A stretch of DNA of 64,000 nt, taken from the NCBI GenBank assembly GCA_941918925.1, contig OW799234.1:9391001-9455000 (forward strand), in the 5' to 3' direction. Positions within the stretch are counted from its first letter, which is position 1, and each line of letters starts with the position of its first letter. The position numbers were made by a program, and so were the translations under genes. The notes beneath the pieces were generated by a model. It worked only from the letters and a program-made list of their open reading frames with translations. It was not told the DNA's origin and did no database searches. Origin of the DNA: Phyto melanocephala. Taxonomy: Eukaryota > Arthropoda > Insecta > Diptera > Rhinophoridae. Positions 13,193 through 25,415 of this stretch are shown one piece after another.

Positions 13193-14027
13193 TAGGGTGA
13201 TCGATTATTTGACTTTTTTAAGAAACCGGTTTCCAAATAGTTCGAAATTCAGAGTTGGAAAAAAAACCGGTTGCTTTTTTGAAAAGTAAGAAATAACCGG
13301 TTAACCGGTCGAACAATAAAATATAATTCCTTAATGAAAAAACTAAAAATATTGCAAAAAAAAAAATATATAAACGATATCTAAATATGGACTTTTTACA
13401 GTTGATATTTATTCGCCTGCCCAATATCAAAACGGAATATCTGACATGAAAACAGTTGATTTACTAAGATTTTAATTAGATTAACTTAAGGACAAAAGTA
13501 CTCAGTACAAGTAAAATAAATAAAAATTGGACTGTTATAAATTTTTGTATCTCATGTGCATTTTTTAAGATAGATAGATATGTCTTACATTTATATGCAC
13601 TCACATATTTTGTTTAAAATGATTTCTTTAATTTAAAATGCAATTTAAAGGCTAGGAAGAAAATCTTTTCAGTCTTTATACAATTTCATTTTAAACTTTT
13701 CTCCTTATAATTGTTTTTTTTTATTTTACATTTGTTTTACAAACAACAAATAAATTTCTTGCAATATTTAGAAATGTATTTAATAAGTTTTCTGATTTAT
13801 AGAAATATTTTAATAATAAATAAATTATGGTACGATTTTTTACAAGGATGTTTGAACATAAACATAAAAAATAAAAAACCGGTTTTTTTGGTTTAAAAAA
13901 CCGGTTTTTTTGGTTTAAGAAACCGGTGTATTCGACATTCGAAAAATTAATATTTGGAAAAAACCGCCAGCAGAAAGGGTAAAAAACCGGGTTTTCCACC
14001 GGTTTTAAAACCGAGTCTATCACCCTA
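13193..14027. mobile_element. hAT-type MITE, copy 1 (ACCGGT-rich)
   Basis: An 835-bp noncoding element with ends TAGGGTGATCGATT and ATCACCCTA, flanked by an exact 8-bp duplication GTATTTAT (13185-13192 and 14028-14035), the hallmark of hAT insertion. It contains eight ACCGGT palindromes clustered near both ends (13225, 13266, 13296, 13304, 13878, 13900, 13922, 13998), many as AAACCGGTT. A second copy is at 46571-47231. No transposase remains. Confidence 0.85.
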
Positions 14028-14372
14028 GTATTTATGTTAAATTAAACTTTTCTGTTTATCAGCAAATTTTCACTTTTAGGTAAATTAAACAAATCAAAAA
14101 AGAGTATGATTTCACTCTCAATAAATTAAACTTACCTTCTAAAGCAATTAAATTGTTGTATAAAATGTTTAAAAATATTTAAAAAAAAATATGCAGACAA
14201 AAGTAATAATTTTAGTCTAAATTATTTTATTTATAATGATTTAACTTTAATTGATTAATTAGCGGATATAATGGTTCGCTAGTTTTGAAATTTAATTAAA
14301 TTAGGCATCATGTCAAAAACAAATCAGTAATTTGTTCAAAAATTTGCGACCTTAATGAAGGTCATTTAACAT

Positions 14373-15521
14373 ATTGGGTGTATAACTTAAAAATGCGAGA
14401 ATTACAATAGCTTTTGTATCTTTTTAAGCCAGTTTTTGTGTTCAATAACGTATGTGAAGGGTACATATCTGTTAATTGTTCTCACTTAATCACTGAACAT
14501 TATAGTGTGACCAACAAAGATTTGTTTAACTTTTTAAATTTAAAATAATGTTCTGAAGCACGCGGATTGCTCGCCAAATTTTATTGCGAATGTGTTCTAT
14601 TTGTTTCAATGTATTGAAGATGGCTTGGGCGCTTCAAAAGTGATGATTTTAACAAGGAAGATAAATATCGCCCAATACAGCTAAAAACAAAGTTTGAAAA
14701 CCTAGAATTGTAGGCATTACTCTAAGAAGATTGTTGTCAAATTCAACAAGAGCTAGCAAATTAGTTGGGAGCTAATCAAGTCGCAATTTCTAAGAGATAG
14801 CGAGCAGCAGGATTTATCCAAAAGCTGGAAAATTACAATTTGAGGCCAAGAGATCTTGAAGAACGATTTCGCATGTCGGATATGCTGCTTAAATGTTGTA
14901 AACGAAAATCATTTTTGCGGCAAATCATTGTTTGAGAGGAAAAATATATCCATTACAATAACCTAATGCCTAAGAGATCGGACCAGCTGAATTGAAACCA
15001 AAAGCAAATATAAATGCCGCTGAGTTAATGCAATGTATTTGGTGGTTCAAAAAGGTTTGAAATCTCGCCAGATCATCACAGGGAACAACTGATTTGTTTG
15101 AAAAGAAACAAGGGCCAGAATGTGAGGCTAGATATAAAACAGTAGTATTTCATCATGACAACGCTCGGCCACATGTTGCAATTTATTGTTAAACTGTTAA
15201 GAAAAAATTAGTTGAGAAGTCTTGCTTCACCCGCCATATAAATAGTTCAGACCTTGCCCCGTCCAACTACTTTGAGTTTCAATGAATGCAGAACACTCTC
15301 TCTGAGATACTCTTCACTTCAAAAGTATTCGTTCTTGGCCCCAAAAGATGAGCAGTTCTTTTTGATACGGTATCCATATGTTATCATAGAAAGATGGGAA
15401 AAGGTCGTAGCAAACAATGGCAAATACCTACTTTGAATAAATTAAAATTGTACTTGCAAAAGTTTCAAAATAAAAGCTAAAAATTCAAAAAATATCGCAT
15501 TTTTAATTTATAAACTCCTAA
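14373..15521 (+). pseudogene. Dead mariner transposon with transposase remains
   Basis: Near-complete but broken mariner. Imperfect inverted repeats share TTAAAAATGCGA (left from 14373, right to 15521). The + strand shows transposase motifs in order, split over frames: EDGLGASKV, LEERFRMSDMLLKCCKR, the catalytic-block HHDNARPHVA (about 15151-15180), DLAPSNYFEF (about 15251-15280) and RWEKVVANNGKYL near the end. These are the mariner DD34D landmarks. Several stops and frameshifts make it non-functional. At about 1.15 kb it is slightly shorter than a typical 1.3-kb mariner. Confidence 0.85.
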
Positions 15522-16358
15522 ACATTGAAATCATATAAAAAAGGAATGGTATAAAATCCGAACCCATAAAAATACCACAAGGCAAATTTATACCAGTAGG
15601 TAGGTGTCTATTATGTTTATTGTATTAAAGGCATCTTATTAAGTTTTAAAAGTCATAGAAAATATAATTTTATGTACACGCAAAGAAAAAACATGGTTAC
15701 GACATGATCACGACGGTCATATTATAGTTTCTATAACAAAATTTGGTTCTCGAAAACAAGTCAAAATTATTATACCCTTCCGTGTGAAATTTCTACAATT
15801 TTCATTTCCGACCCCATAAAGTATATATTTTCTGAAAGCTTATGAATAGGGGAGTCGATTAAGCTCTGTCAGTCTGTCCGTGTGTATGTTGAAATTTTTG
15901 AAGCCCCCCGACATCGCTTGGACCCGGTGAGGTATTAAAATATCAGAAATATTCGGGAGTAGATCGTATTGAAAATCAGAAGCATCGGTACATAAACAAC
16001 TGAGATAGGAGCAAAAACCCACGACCACCTCGATTTTTTTTCACAAAAACAACATTACAACAACAACATACATACATACAAACGTGTATACTGGTTAGAG
16101 AAAACGTTGTATCGAATCTCAGCTGAGCCAAAAAAAAATTTTTTTAATTTTTTAAAATTTTTTTTTTAATTTTTATTTAATATATTATTTATATTTTTAT
16201 TATTATTATTTTTTAAATTTTTTTTTTATTTTTTTTTGTTTTATATTTATTACTAGCCAAACCCGGCGCGCGTTGCTACGCCCCTTAATGAATCGAAATG
16301 CATTCTGAATTTTAATTGAATATCAAGTGCAAAAACCTAAAAATTATAATTTTTTTAT

Positions 16359-17000
16359 GGGCGTGGCATTGCCCACTTTTCTAATCACGAAATTGTAAAG
16401 TCGTAACAGCTCAATATGTGTGCAAAGTTTTAGAAGAATCGGACCAGTGCAAGTACCTCAAAATTATAATTGTTTTTATGGGCGTGGCCCTGCCCACTTT
16501 TCTAATCACGAAATTGTAAAGTCATAACTGTTCAATATGAGCGCAAAGTTTCAGAATAATCGGTCCAGTGCAAGTACCTCAAAATGATACTTTTTTTTAT
16601 GGGCGTGGCACTGCCCACTTTTCTAATCACGAAATTATTAAGTCATGACAGCTCAATATGTGTACAAAGTTTCAGAAAAATCAGTCTGGTGCAAGTACCT
16701 CAAAATTATAGCTTTTTTTTATGGGCGTGGCCCCGCCCACTTTTTTAATCACGAAATTATAAAGTCACGACAGCTTAATATGTGTGCAAAGTTTCAGAAA
16801 AATCGGTCCAGTGCAAGAACCTCAAAATTAAAACTTTTTTAGGGGCGTGGCCCCGCCCACTTTTCTTATCACGAAATTATTTAGTCATGACAGCTCGATA
16901 TGTGTGCAAAGTTTCAGAAAAATCGGTCAAGTGCAAGTAGCTAAAACTGATAACTAATTTTTTATGGGCGTGGCCCCGCCCACTTTTTTTCATCCATAAA
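16359..17000. repeat. Minisatellite, six units of 120-123 bp, each with GGGCGTGGC
   Basis: GGGCGTGGC starts at 16359, 16480, 16601, 16723, 16843 and 16966. Each unit continues TGCCCACTTTTCTAATCACG, GTGTGCAAAGTTTCAG and GGTCCAGTGCAAGTACCTC. The unit is shared with 48780-49255. GGGCGTGGC matches the Sp/KLF zinc-finger site class; whether it is bound is unknown. Confidence 0.85.
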
Positions 17001-17073
17001 CACTCCCCGGTATGTGTACAACAACTTACCAAAGTTTGAGCCCGATCGGTTTTACAGTTTCAGAGTCTATAGC

Positions 17074-17079
<6 letters not shown>

Positions 17080-17104
<25 letters not shown>
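17080..17104. repeat. (CA)n microsatellite
   Basis: Uninterrupted CA dinucleotides inside the nested Helitron-like element, near its TATATATAGAT end. The copy at 48780-49255 has a shorter CACACA run at the same place followed by GACAGACAGA. Confidence 0.9.
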
Positions 17105-17108
<4 letters not shown>

Positions 17109-17365
17109 TTCACTTTTATATATATAGATGTATATTTTAATTATTTTTTTTTTAAATATTTTATTTTTTAATTTTTTTTTATTTTTTATTTTTTTTTTGT
17201 TTTTTTAACATACATACGTAAATTTATAATTTTACAATGGGATGTTTTTATATATGTATGTACGTAATTCATATGTGATACAAACTACTGTTATTGCATG
17301 ATTACACGTTGTGAAGGGTGTATAAGATTCGGCACGGCCGAATATAGCGCTCTTACTTGTTTTTC

Positions 17366-19389
17366 TTTCATTTCATCATATATTTTGTCACGATAATCAA
17401 GCATTTATTTGAATTGTATCATTTAATGTTTACTTTTCGTAAAGTTTTCAAAATGGTTATCATTTAAAAATAGTATGATTTAAAAAAAATAATTTGACAA
17501 AAATTCACATTATATTCAAAAGCATTAAAATTTACAAATAATCATTAAATAATAGGTGAGACAACAGTATGATTACAATTTAATCAAGCTATGATTGTTT
17601 TTAATAATAATTTGATTTCAACTGTTCTTCTTGCTGAATAAATTTTAATTATTTTAAAAGTTTGAGAGGTCAAAAAAATGAACAAAAATTTTGAGAAATG
17701 AAAGAAAATTTACAAATAAAAAATTTATTTATTTTTCGATAGACATTTCGCCAAATACCTACCCGCTCTACCTTCGTAGAATACTCAAACGTTCGTTTTT
17801 TTGTCTCTTCTTCCCTAAAGTTTAATTTAGTTTTAACGTTTGTTCAATATTTCTCCCATGTGTCCTTTAATCAGGAGTTTCGAAAAACAAAGTTTTCAAA
17901 ATAAATGTACAAACGGTTAGAGTTTATTAATTTCATTCAATATAGGTACCTACTCAAATATTATAGGTATACCTATCTAGCTATCATCTAACTTCTTTAA
18001 AAAATTTCTAAAAATAAACAAACATCATCTTATTAAATTTAAATGAAATGTTGAAAAATTTTCAACTTCGGTACTGTCGCCATTTTTTTTTACATTTAAC
18101 ACAAAATTTACGTTTAAAAGGGGATTTGTTTAAAATGTTTTATCTAACAACATATTTTCTTAAATAGCTTTAATTAATATTTTATTCTCTAGCAAAATAA
18201 ATTACCAACTTGGATTTTTCGAATCGATTTGACAAAATATTAGCAAAAAACAATATACATAAATACACACCATTATACAAACAAAAACACACTCCATTCC
18301 TGTAATATTTCTTTCTAATACTTTCCTTGAATGACAAGAGAACGTTTGAAAATTAGTGTATCTGTGCTTTGCAGTTTTGCTAAATGTATTGATTAATTTA
18401 AAAGTGTGAAAAAAATGACAAATGCAGTTACTATTTTAATTATTCCTGTCAATGAGTAAAAACTCAAGTAGAACTCCGCCCAAAATGATCTTCAGTTAAA
18501 GCAAAACAAAAACAAATAAACAGAAAAAAATACATTCCACATTTTAAATAATTCACCACACTTAAGTGTGTGTTTGTTTTTGCTAAGAGAATACTGTTAT
18601 TTTGTGAGGTTTTACTTTTATATGGCAGTATGTGTATGTGCTTTTCCATAAAAAAACACTTTGGCTCTTTTACTCATTTTGTTGGTTTTATGCACAAGAG
18701 CGAGTATATTTTATTGCAAACATGCGTATTAAAAAGAGCTAAATATATAGAGTAGTTTTTTTTAGTAGATTTATACCCCTCCCAAGAAAATGGTTGTCAA
18801 TTCACGCGAGAGGCGTTGCCTTTAGCACGTTTTTTTTTGTTCTTGATTGTGTTGTTTTTGCTATTCTCTGTTTTTTTACTTCTTAAATTCTAAGTGAGCA
18901 TGTGAATTACATTTTATTTATTTTTTGAATTGTCATCTTCATTGATTTTCTAAATTGTAACTTTAAGAAATTGCAAAAAGAAGAAAACAAATTAGGACTT
19001 TTTGTTGGTATGTTTTCTAAATTTAATGAGTGTTTGAAATGAGGGTTTAAGTTGGTGTATGTACATACCTACATATGTAATACGTTAATACAATATCTAG
19101 GTACTACTGTCTATTAAGGATTTGTTTTTGAGGAAAATAACATTTCAATAATTTAAAATCACAGTGAAATCTTTTAATACAGGAAACTAAGCAGAGAATT
19201 GTTACCTATTCAGTATTTGAAATAGTATGTATCTTATGGCTTGGTGTTTTCATAAAAAAAATTTTTTTCTTTCTATATTTTTTTTTTAATTGTGAATTAA
19301 CTACATAAAAATAATAGCAAATATATAAAATAAATAAAATTTACAAAAAATGTAAATAAAATTAGAATAGGTACCAACCTACCTATAAT
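17366..19389. other. Gene-free stretch
   Basis: AT-rich DNA with no domain-like ORF, RNA gene or clear repeat. ACATACCTACATATG tracts occur near 19062. Confidence 0.45.
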
Positions 19390-19774
19390 ATCCCAGCAAA
19401 AAACTTTTGCACTAGTTCATTGTGAATAGCATTTTTCATGACTTCTAATTCATAAGTGCAAAAGTAGCCATGAATAATGTCTTCTCCATAAACCAACTAG
19501 TTAGCTTTAGTAATGTTGTTCAAAATACATGCTAATGCATGCAAAAAAAATCTTGAATAATTCATGTAGGTACATACATATTTACTTATGAAACATGGGT
19601 TTCTTTTCATCTTCTGTGCATGTGTTGAGTGAAATTTATTCATATAGGTACATACAAATGTACATGATACGTTGATGTAAAAATCATGCATGTTTCACCT
19701 AAATTTAACCACTTGATTATGGGTTGTAGTCATATATTCACTATTTCTATTGCATGTCTTTTTTTTGCTGGGAT
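19390..19774. mobile_element. MITE with ATCCCAGCAAAAAA ends
   Basis: A 385-bp noncoding segment bounded by ATCCCAGCAAAAAA (19390) and its complement TTTTTTGCTGGGAT (ending 19774). The interior includes GTAGGTACATACAT tracts and no coding capacity. Target duplication is not clear and the superfamily is unassigned. Confidence 0.6.
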
Positions 19775-20204
19775 GTAATTGTATTTTAATAAAATAAATC
19801 AATAATTGTGTAAAGTTTTCTATTTAATTAGTTTTTTATGTTTATTTAGAGAATATAATTTTGTATGAAAAAATTTATTGAAAAGCTATTTAATATATTT
19901 TAATGTTAGAGTAGCAAAAATTTTGAAATTTTAAATTTGTCTGGGATTTACTGTTATTTTATGAGGAATAAGTAAAATATGCATAAAAAAATAATTTAAT
20001 TGAAAAAATTATCAACTTATTGTAGGTGTGACTGATTTGTTGCCAAATTTTTTATTAAATTGATTTTTTTTATGAAATTCAAAACAAATTTGTAGGCATT
20101 TAAAATTAATTTTTCAACGTAAAATAACTAAAGCCAAATCAAGTTCTACATCTAGTAGATACCTTTTTGTGATTAGCTGCAGTAGTTTTTTTTTAGAAAC
20201 TCTA

Positions 20205-20775
20205 TATTTTCCTTGATGAATGCAAATTTAACATATTTGGTAGCGATGGCAGAACAATGGTCTGGCGGAAACCGAATGAAGAATTAAAATCAAAAATTAT
20301 TACTCCCACAGTAAAACATGGAGGTGGACATGTGATGGTTTGGGGCTGTATATCAGCAAAGGGAGTCGGGAAACTAGTTTCTATTGACGGGACAATGAAC
20401 AAGGATATGTACTTAAACATCTTGAGGGAAAATTTGAAGCAGTCCGCCGAAAAACTGGGAATTTCTTCAACCCTCAAATTATATTAAGATAACGATCCCA
20501 AACATAAAGCCCATGTGGTCCGCGAATGGTTGGTTGCTTTACAATTGCCCAAAAGTTATTGATACACCCGCACAATCCCCTGATATTAACACCATAGAAA
20601 ATTTATGGGATCCTTTAGATCGCCAAGTACGTAAAAGTCCTATTTCATCCAGAAATGAGCTTAGAAAAAGACTGCAGGAAGAATGGGATAAGACCAATTA
20701 AAAAAAATTATTTATAATATGCCTAACCGTCTATCAGAGGTTATAAAAAATAACGGCTTCCCAACAAGATATTAG
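20205..20775 (+). pseudogene. Tc1-like transposase, 5'-truncated pseudogene
   Basis: Catalytic half of a Tc1-type DD34E transposase. Seen in order: LDECKFNIFGSDGRTMVW (first Asp), GGGHVMVWGCIS, DNDPKHKAHVVREW (second Asp) and TPAQSPDINTIENLW (catalytic Glu), ending near YNMPNRLSEVIKNNGFP. A TAA at 20485 replaces the residue before DNDPKH, a frameshift follows around 20550, and another stop occurs near 20699. The N-terminal DNA-binding region is missing. A possible right transposon end, CCGAATATTAATGAGAGTC then ACTG|TA, finishes at 21037; a related AATATTAATGAG occurs at 20825. Confidence 0.85.
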
Positions 20776-21974
20776 TTTTGACAAAATTTTAAAGTTTATT
20801 TTGATTTCACGAAAAAAAACCGAATATTAATGAGGCCTGATTTCTGTTAAGTTTTTCCTTTTTGTGCTTTTAATTTCTTTTTTTAATGTTTTATACTCTA
20901 AGAAAAAATTAATTTAATTTCGAGAAATATATTTTCTATGCCGCAGCATGAAATTTCTGAGTTTCATTCATCTTCTTGCTAAAACTTTCGTTTAAATAAC
21001 TGGAAATAAAAATACCGAATATTAATGAGAGTCACTGTAGGTACATTTCAAAATAATTTACTAAAAATAAATTGTTTGTCAGTAAATGTCATTAGAAGCA
21101 ATTCATTAAAAAAAAACATTGCGAATTTTCTAACATTATATGGCCATAGCTTAGACTCAATTATTTTTTATAGAGAATTCACAAAGTAGGTATGACAACA
21201 TGTCGTACCTATTATCATATTGAAAAAATCTGAACATTAGTTACACAATTTTGTATTGGACGGCAACAATAATTTTTAAACCATTTTACGAATCCCATTT
21301 TATAAAACAAAAACAATATAACAACACGACATAATAGCATGCATTGTGAATCCATCACATATCCAAAAAGAAAAAAGGTATGGCCTAATTTTCTTGATCT
21401 TTATATAAATATTTTTTTCTTTTTGTTGAGCCTGAGATCACTTTTTATTTTTTATAAAAATTTTCTTTATTAAATTCCAATGTAAATCATTTTTGTTTGG
21501 CTTAAGCTTATTTATTCTATTATTTAATTTTTTTATAAATCAAATTAAATTAATTGCAGTCATTTATAAGAATATATATTCTCTAAAAATTATTTCCGAT
21601 ATTAGCCGAGTGGAATGTATTTTCGAAACCAGTTACGATTTCATCATCAGCACTCTTGAAGGTTTTTCTCTTTGTATATAGACAGATGTATTAAAGAAAA
21701 CAATTTCTAAGAAAAATTCCCAAAAATCAGATGAAAGTATTCTTTAAAATCGACTGGCACAAAATTTTAATAGAAGCAAAATTTTCAGAATGAATTTGAT
21801 ATTGACTTTTAATTACAATTAAATAAATTGTTCTGATTATTTTATTTTTATAGTTTTGATAAAAAATAGGGTTATGTCCAATTTCTTTTAGCATTATTAA
21901 TAATTTTTGTCAAAAACTTTAATTATGAAACATAAAGTTTTGATATTTTTTTCGCAGGCTTTGTTTTTATCAAA

Positions 21975-22113
21975 CCAGGGGCTCAATTCTCGTTCTGTAA
22001 AACTGTGAAATGAAGAAAGCTTTTGTATAGCAAAGGGTATGGTGGCACCATATGATATGACACACACAAAATTTTCATTTCATAGTTTAATAGAACGAGT
22101 TTTGATATACAGG
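21975..22113. mobile_element. Short foldback MITE
   Basis: Imperfect inverted arms: GGGGCTCAATTCTCGTTCTG with AACTGTGAAATGAA on the left, and a complementary CATTTCATAGTTTAATAG plus AACGAGTTTTGATATAC on the right. About 139 bp, noncoding, capable of a long hairpin. Superfamily unknown. Confidence 0.55.
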
Positions 22114-22119
22114 AAACAA

Positions 22120-25100
22120 TTTTAAAGAATTATTGCGTTTGATTACGCGCTAAAATACGGAACACACAAACACTCGACAGTGTCGTAAATAGACAGATGA
22201 TTTTCAGCCAAATAATTTCTGGAGTTTGCTAACCCCTCACCTTACGAATTTATATTTTTTTACACAAGATAACACAAGATTTTATTTATTTTATAAATAA
22301 AAGTTTTCAATGAGGGCTGTAGACTTCTAGACCAATGTACATATAAGCTACGTCAATGAGTTTGAAAAAAAATTCATCCGCATTCAAATGCGGAAAATTC
22401 TCCAAGGATCACACATAAAAATTATTTTATTCATTGAATTAGGAAACGCAATTTTTTTAAATTAAAATTTAATCAAAAACTTTTTTAAATATTGACTTCA
22501 CGACCAATTTTTTTTTTTGTTAATATTGTTTTATTACAAAATTATAAATTTTTAAAACTTGATCCAGCCTCTGTAACAACATGCCATGATCTTGTTTATT
22601 TTTATTTTAACAAAAAGAGGTGTGGCTTCTCAAGCAGAATTTTGCAAAATGTCATAAATCATATTTTGCTGCTTAAAACCAAGCAAAAACGTGTTTTTCT
22701 ACTTACAAATACATACATACAATGTCATGTTTTTTTTTTAATAATTTCTGCTTATTTTTTTTTTTTTTTTGCATTAAAAATTAAACAATGCAAAATTCTT
22801 GATCTTATAAGAAAATGATTTCTGATCAGATTTTTTTGCCAAAAAATACTTCTCTACAATAAACTTTTCTTCTCAAACTTACCATTCTTTGTGTATTTCA
22901 TTTCCTTTTCCTTAAAACGTGTGGTGAATATTGAAAAATTGTAGGACGACATTCTGATATGCTTTAAATTCATGTCCACTAAAGACAGAGCATGACAACT
23001 AATACGACCAACACAGCAGCCGAGGTGAACACTGTGAAAGAGAGAAACATCAACAAAATAACACACGCCAAAACACTACTCCAACACAGGCGCACTAAAC
23101 CCAATAATGCAACAGCAATATGGAGTAGAAAAATCAAATTCATGCAAAGACTCTAGCAGACTCTGCAAAAAAAACTTGTAAATGCATTCATAACACACAC
23201 TATCAAACAGGCTTATTTAAGAGAGTGCATTTTAATGAAAAAGAAAACAAAAATAAACAAACATAGAATCACACAGCACAGGATTATTATTCGTATTGGA
23301 ATTTTGTTTAGTGAGAATTATAATTCTCTACAACATTTATTGGAAACGCTCTCTTGTGATGTTTTGTTTAGTGTGGCTCTTTTGTTTTTTTATTATATAT
23401 TGTGTTTGGTTGTTTGTGTTGACCACCTTCAATGATAATTTTTTTTTGGGTGACTTTTGTTGTTGCTGTTGTATTTGCAACCCATCTTGGTTTGGCAATG
23501 TGTAAGAGTATGAGTGTGTTTTGCTTGAGACTGGATTTTTGTCAGATTCGTCGCTTACTAAATGTCTACTTGACGCATCTTATCGTGCCGTCAACGCCAC
23601 TGTAAACATTATTCACGTTGTCGCTATTGTTTTCTTGGGCAATGTATCAGTATCGTGTATCTTAGACATGCTTTGTTTGAAATTCGCATAAGTAAAAGAA
23701 GGTATCACAGCCAGTCAACACCGCCATATTTACAGATATTTTATACCTACAATTGTTGTTTTTGTACGTACGTATGTATTTATGTATGTATGTACGTAGG
23801 CACAACAAAAATTACTAAAAAAAGCTTAGACTCTTATAAGCTCTCCATCATTTTTTCGTACTGGCGACGGTGGGACGTAACAAACGGACATGCAAACGTA
23901 TGGCTGTATGATTGTTTGTACGTTGGAGCAGAATGAAAGCCAACAAAACAGCAACGGGTGAAGGTGGAAATATGTTTCGCTTTATGTGTGGTGTCATTGT
24001 TAATGCAAATGTCGCGCGTTTTTGATGTGATTTGATATTAAAAGAAGCATAAGTAGCGCGGGCGATTCAATTCGATTCGTATTGACGGTGATTTTTTATT
24101 TCGTTCGTTTAAAGACATTTTTTTTTCGCTTTACGTTTACTTTATTTGTCTTGGCAAAAAGAAAAGTGAAATAAAAAAAAACACACACAAACCTCTGCGA
24201 AAACACACACAGAACAGTGTTGATTTACTTGTTAGTTTTATTTTGCTGTTGTTGTTGTTTGTATAACACAACAACTAACTACCTATTCGTATTTGTGTTT
24301 CTTACTAGACTACAAAAAAAGTCTAGATGTCGAGCCAATTCCGCTTGGGAGTATTATGTTGTGTACTTGTTGTGTTCAAAGTGTCTCCAAAGATTATTAG
24401 CCGTCGCGAAATGTAAAAACATCATTTCTATGCATTAAAACGAAAACGTAAAAAAATACTTGTTAAATAAAAGTTGAAAAATATTTACCAAAAAAGAAAG
24501 AATACAAGATATTTATAAAAAAATAAAAATATATTTAAAAAGTGTTAATCTTTCCCTTGATTATCTGGCAAATAAAATAAAACAAAAATGTGCAGAAATT
24601 TGTAAAATGTTATAAATTTTTAAAACAAAAATAAAAATAATTTGTAGGTACCAAAATACCTATTAAACAAAAACTACATAAAATATTTTTATATTGCAAA
24701 ATCAAATAATATCACTTAGAGGATTAAAAAGTCAATTAAAACACCATCTTTGAAATAAAGTTAATATTTCCAGCTCTATTGTTTAATACAACTAACGGTA
24801 AATTATTTCTCTTTGTCTCTAAATATGTTTAATGGTTTTGTTTTTGTAAGGAAACATGTAGGAAATGTTTCATAGATCGAGGTGGTGTGGATAAAGGATA
24901 ATGTCGGGTCAGGTCGTAGAAAGTTTTTTTTTTTTTTCATAAATTCCTTTTTAAGTAAAGATTTCTGTTTTTATTTTGGTTTTATGTTAAAATACTCAAA
25001 TACTTTAAACTAGGTTTGTGGAGGATGAAAATTTCAAAGTGCACAAGTTAAATTTTTTTCTAAAAATCAAAAAGAAATAAAAATATAGGCCGTAGGACGT

Positions 25101-25261
25101 TTCTAGTAAAAGAAGAAGAATTAATAGATCCTAAAAATGTTAAGGTATTACAGGTTTGTTTTTAAATATAGAATTTATAAAACACAAATGTCTTTTAAAG
25201 TCAGTAAAAATGCTCCTCGTTGGTTTTCAAGTTTTAATTATTAATTTATATCTTATAAAGA
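22120..25261. other. Gene-free stretch with TTG/GT tracts
   Basis: No recognisable gene. Short ORFs at 22492-22818, 23235-23505, 23655-23936 and 24217-24438 are low-complexity Phe/Cys/Leu/Tyr translations of T-rich DNA. The 22.9-24.4 kb part is less AT-rich than its flanks, with CA/GT and TTG runs, and could be regulatory DNA. That is only a guess from composition. Confidence 0.4.
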
Positions 25262-25267
25262 AGTGGA

Positions 25268-25415
25268 CTCATAGACGTAACTAGATCATTCTGGGGGGTG
25301 CAATGACCACCCCAGAACTTTAAAAAATCAACTATGACGTTTAAGATTTTGGAAAACTGGAAAAAAAAAATTTAAGTTTTTGCCATCGCGAGAAAAATTT
25401 GTAGCTACGCCAATG
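25268..25415 (+). mobile_element. Short MITE (GGCGTAGCTA ends), copy 1
   Basis: A 148-bp segment with imperfect inverted ends (CTCATAGACGTAACTAG and TAGCTACGCCAATG), flanked by AGTGGA at 25262-25267 and 25416-25421. Diagnostic interior: CATTCTGGGGGGTGCAATG. A related copy in reverse orientation is at 49326-49550. Confidence 0.6.

Larger units (their letters stand above)
16251..17130 (-). mobile_element. Nested Helitron/HINE-like element with six 121-bp repeats
   Basis: Read on the minus strand it begins ATCTATATATATAAAAGTG with a TG microsatellite and ends at AACGCGCGCCGGGTTTGG, CTAGTA. It lies entirely within the DINE-1-like element at 15768-17365, so it inserted later. The body is six tandem copies of about 121 bp. 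Noncoding. Confidence 0.65.
15768..17365 (+). mobile_element. DINE-1-like (HINE/Helitron-related) element, interrupted
   Basis: Starts TTATACCCTTCCGTGTG, followed by CCGACCCCATAAAGTATATA and the CTGTCCGTGTGTATG block. It ends with the hairpin TTCGGCACGGCCGAA and AGCGCTCTTACTTGTTTTT. These are the landmarks I know from Drosophila INE-1/DINE-1. A CATACATACATA microsatellite and long T tracts lie inside. A second, reverse-oriented Helitron-like element occupies 16251-17130. A complete uninterrupted relative is at 37348-38121. Confidence 0.75.
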
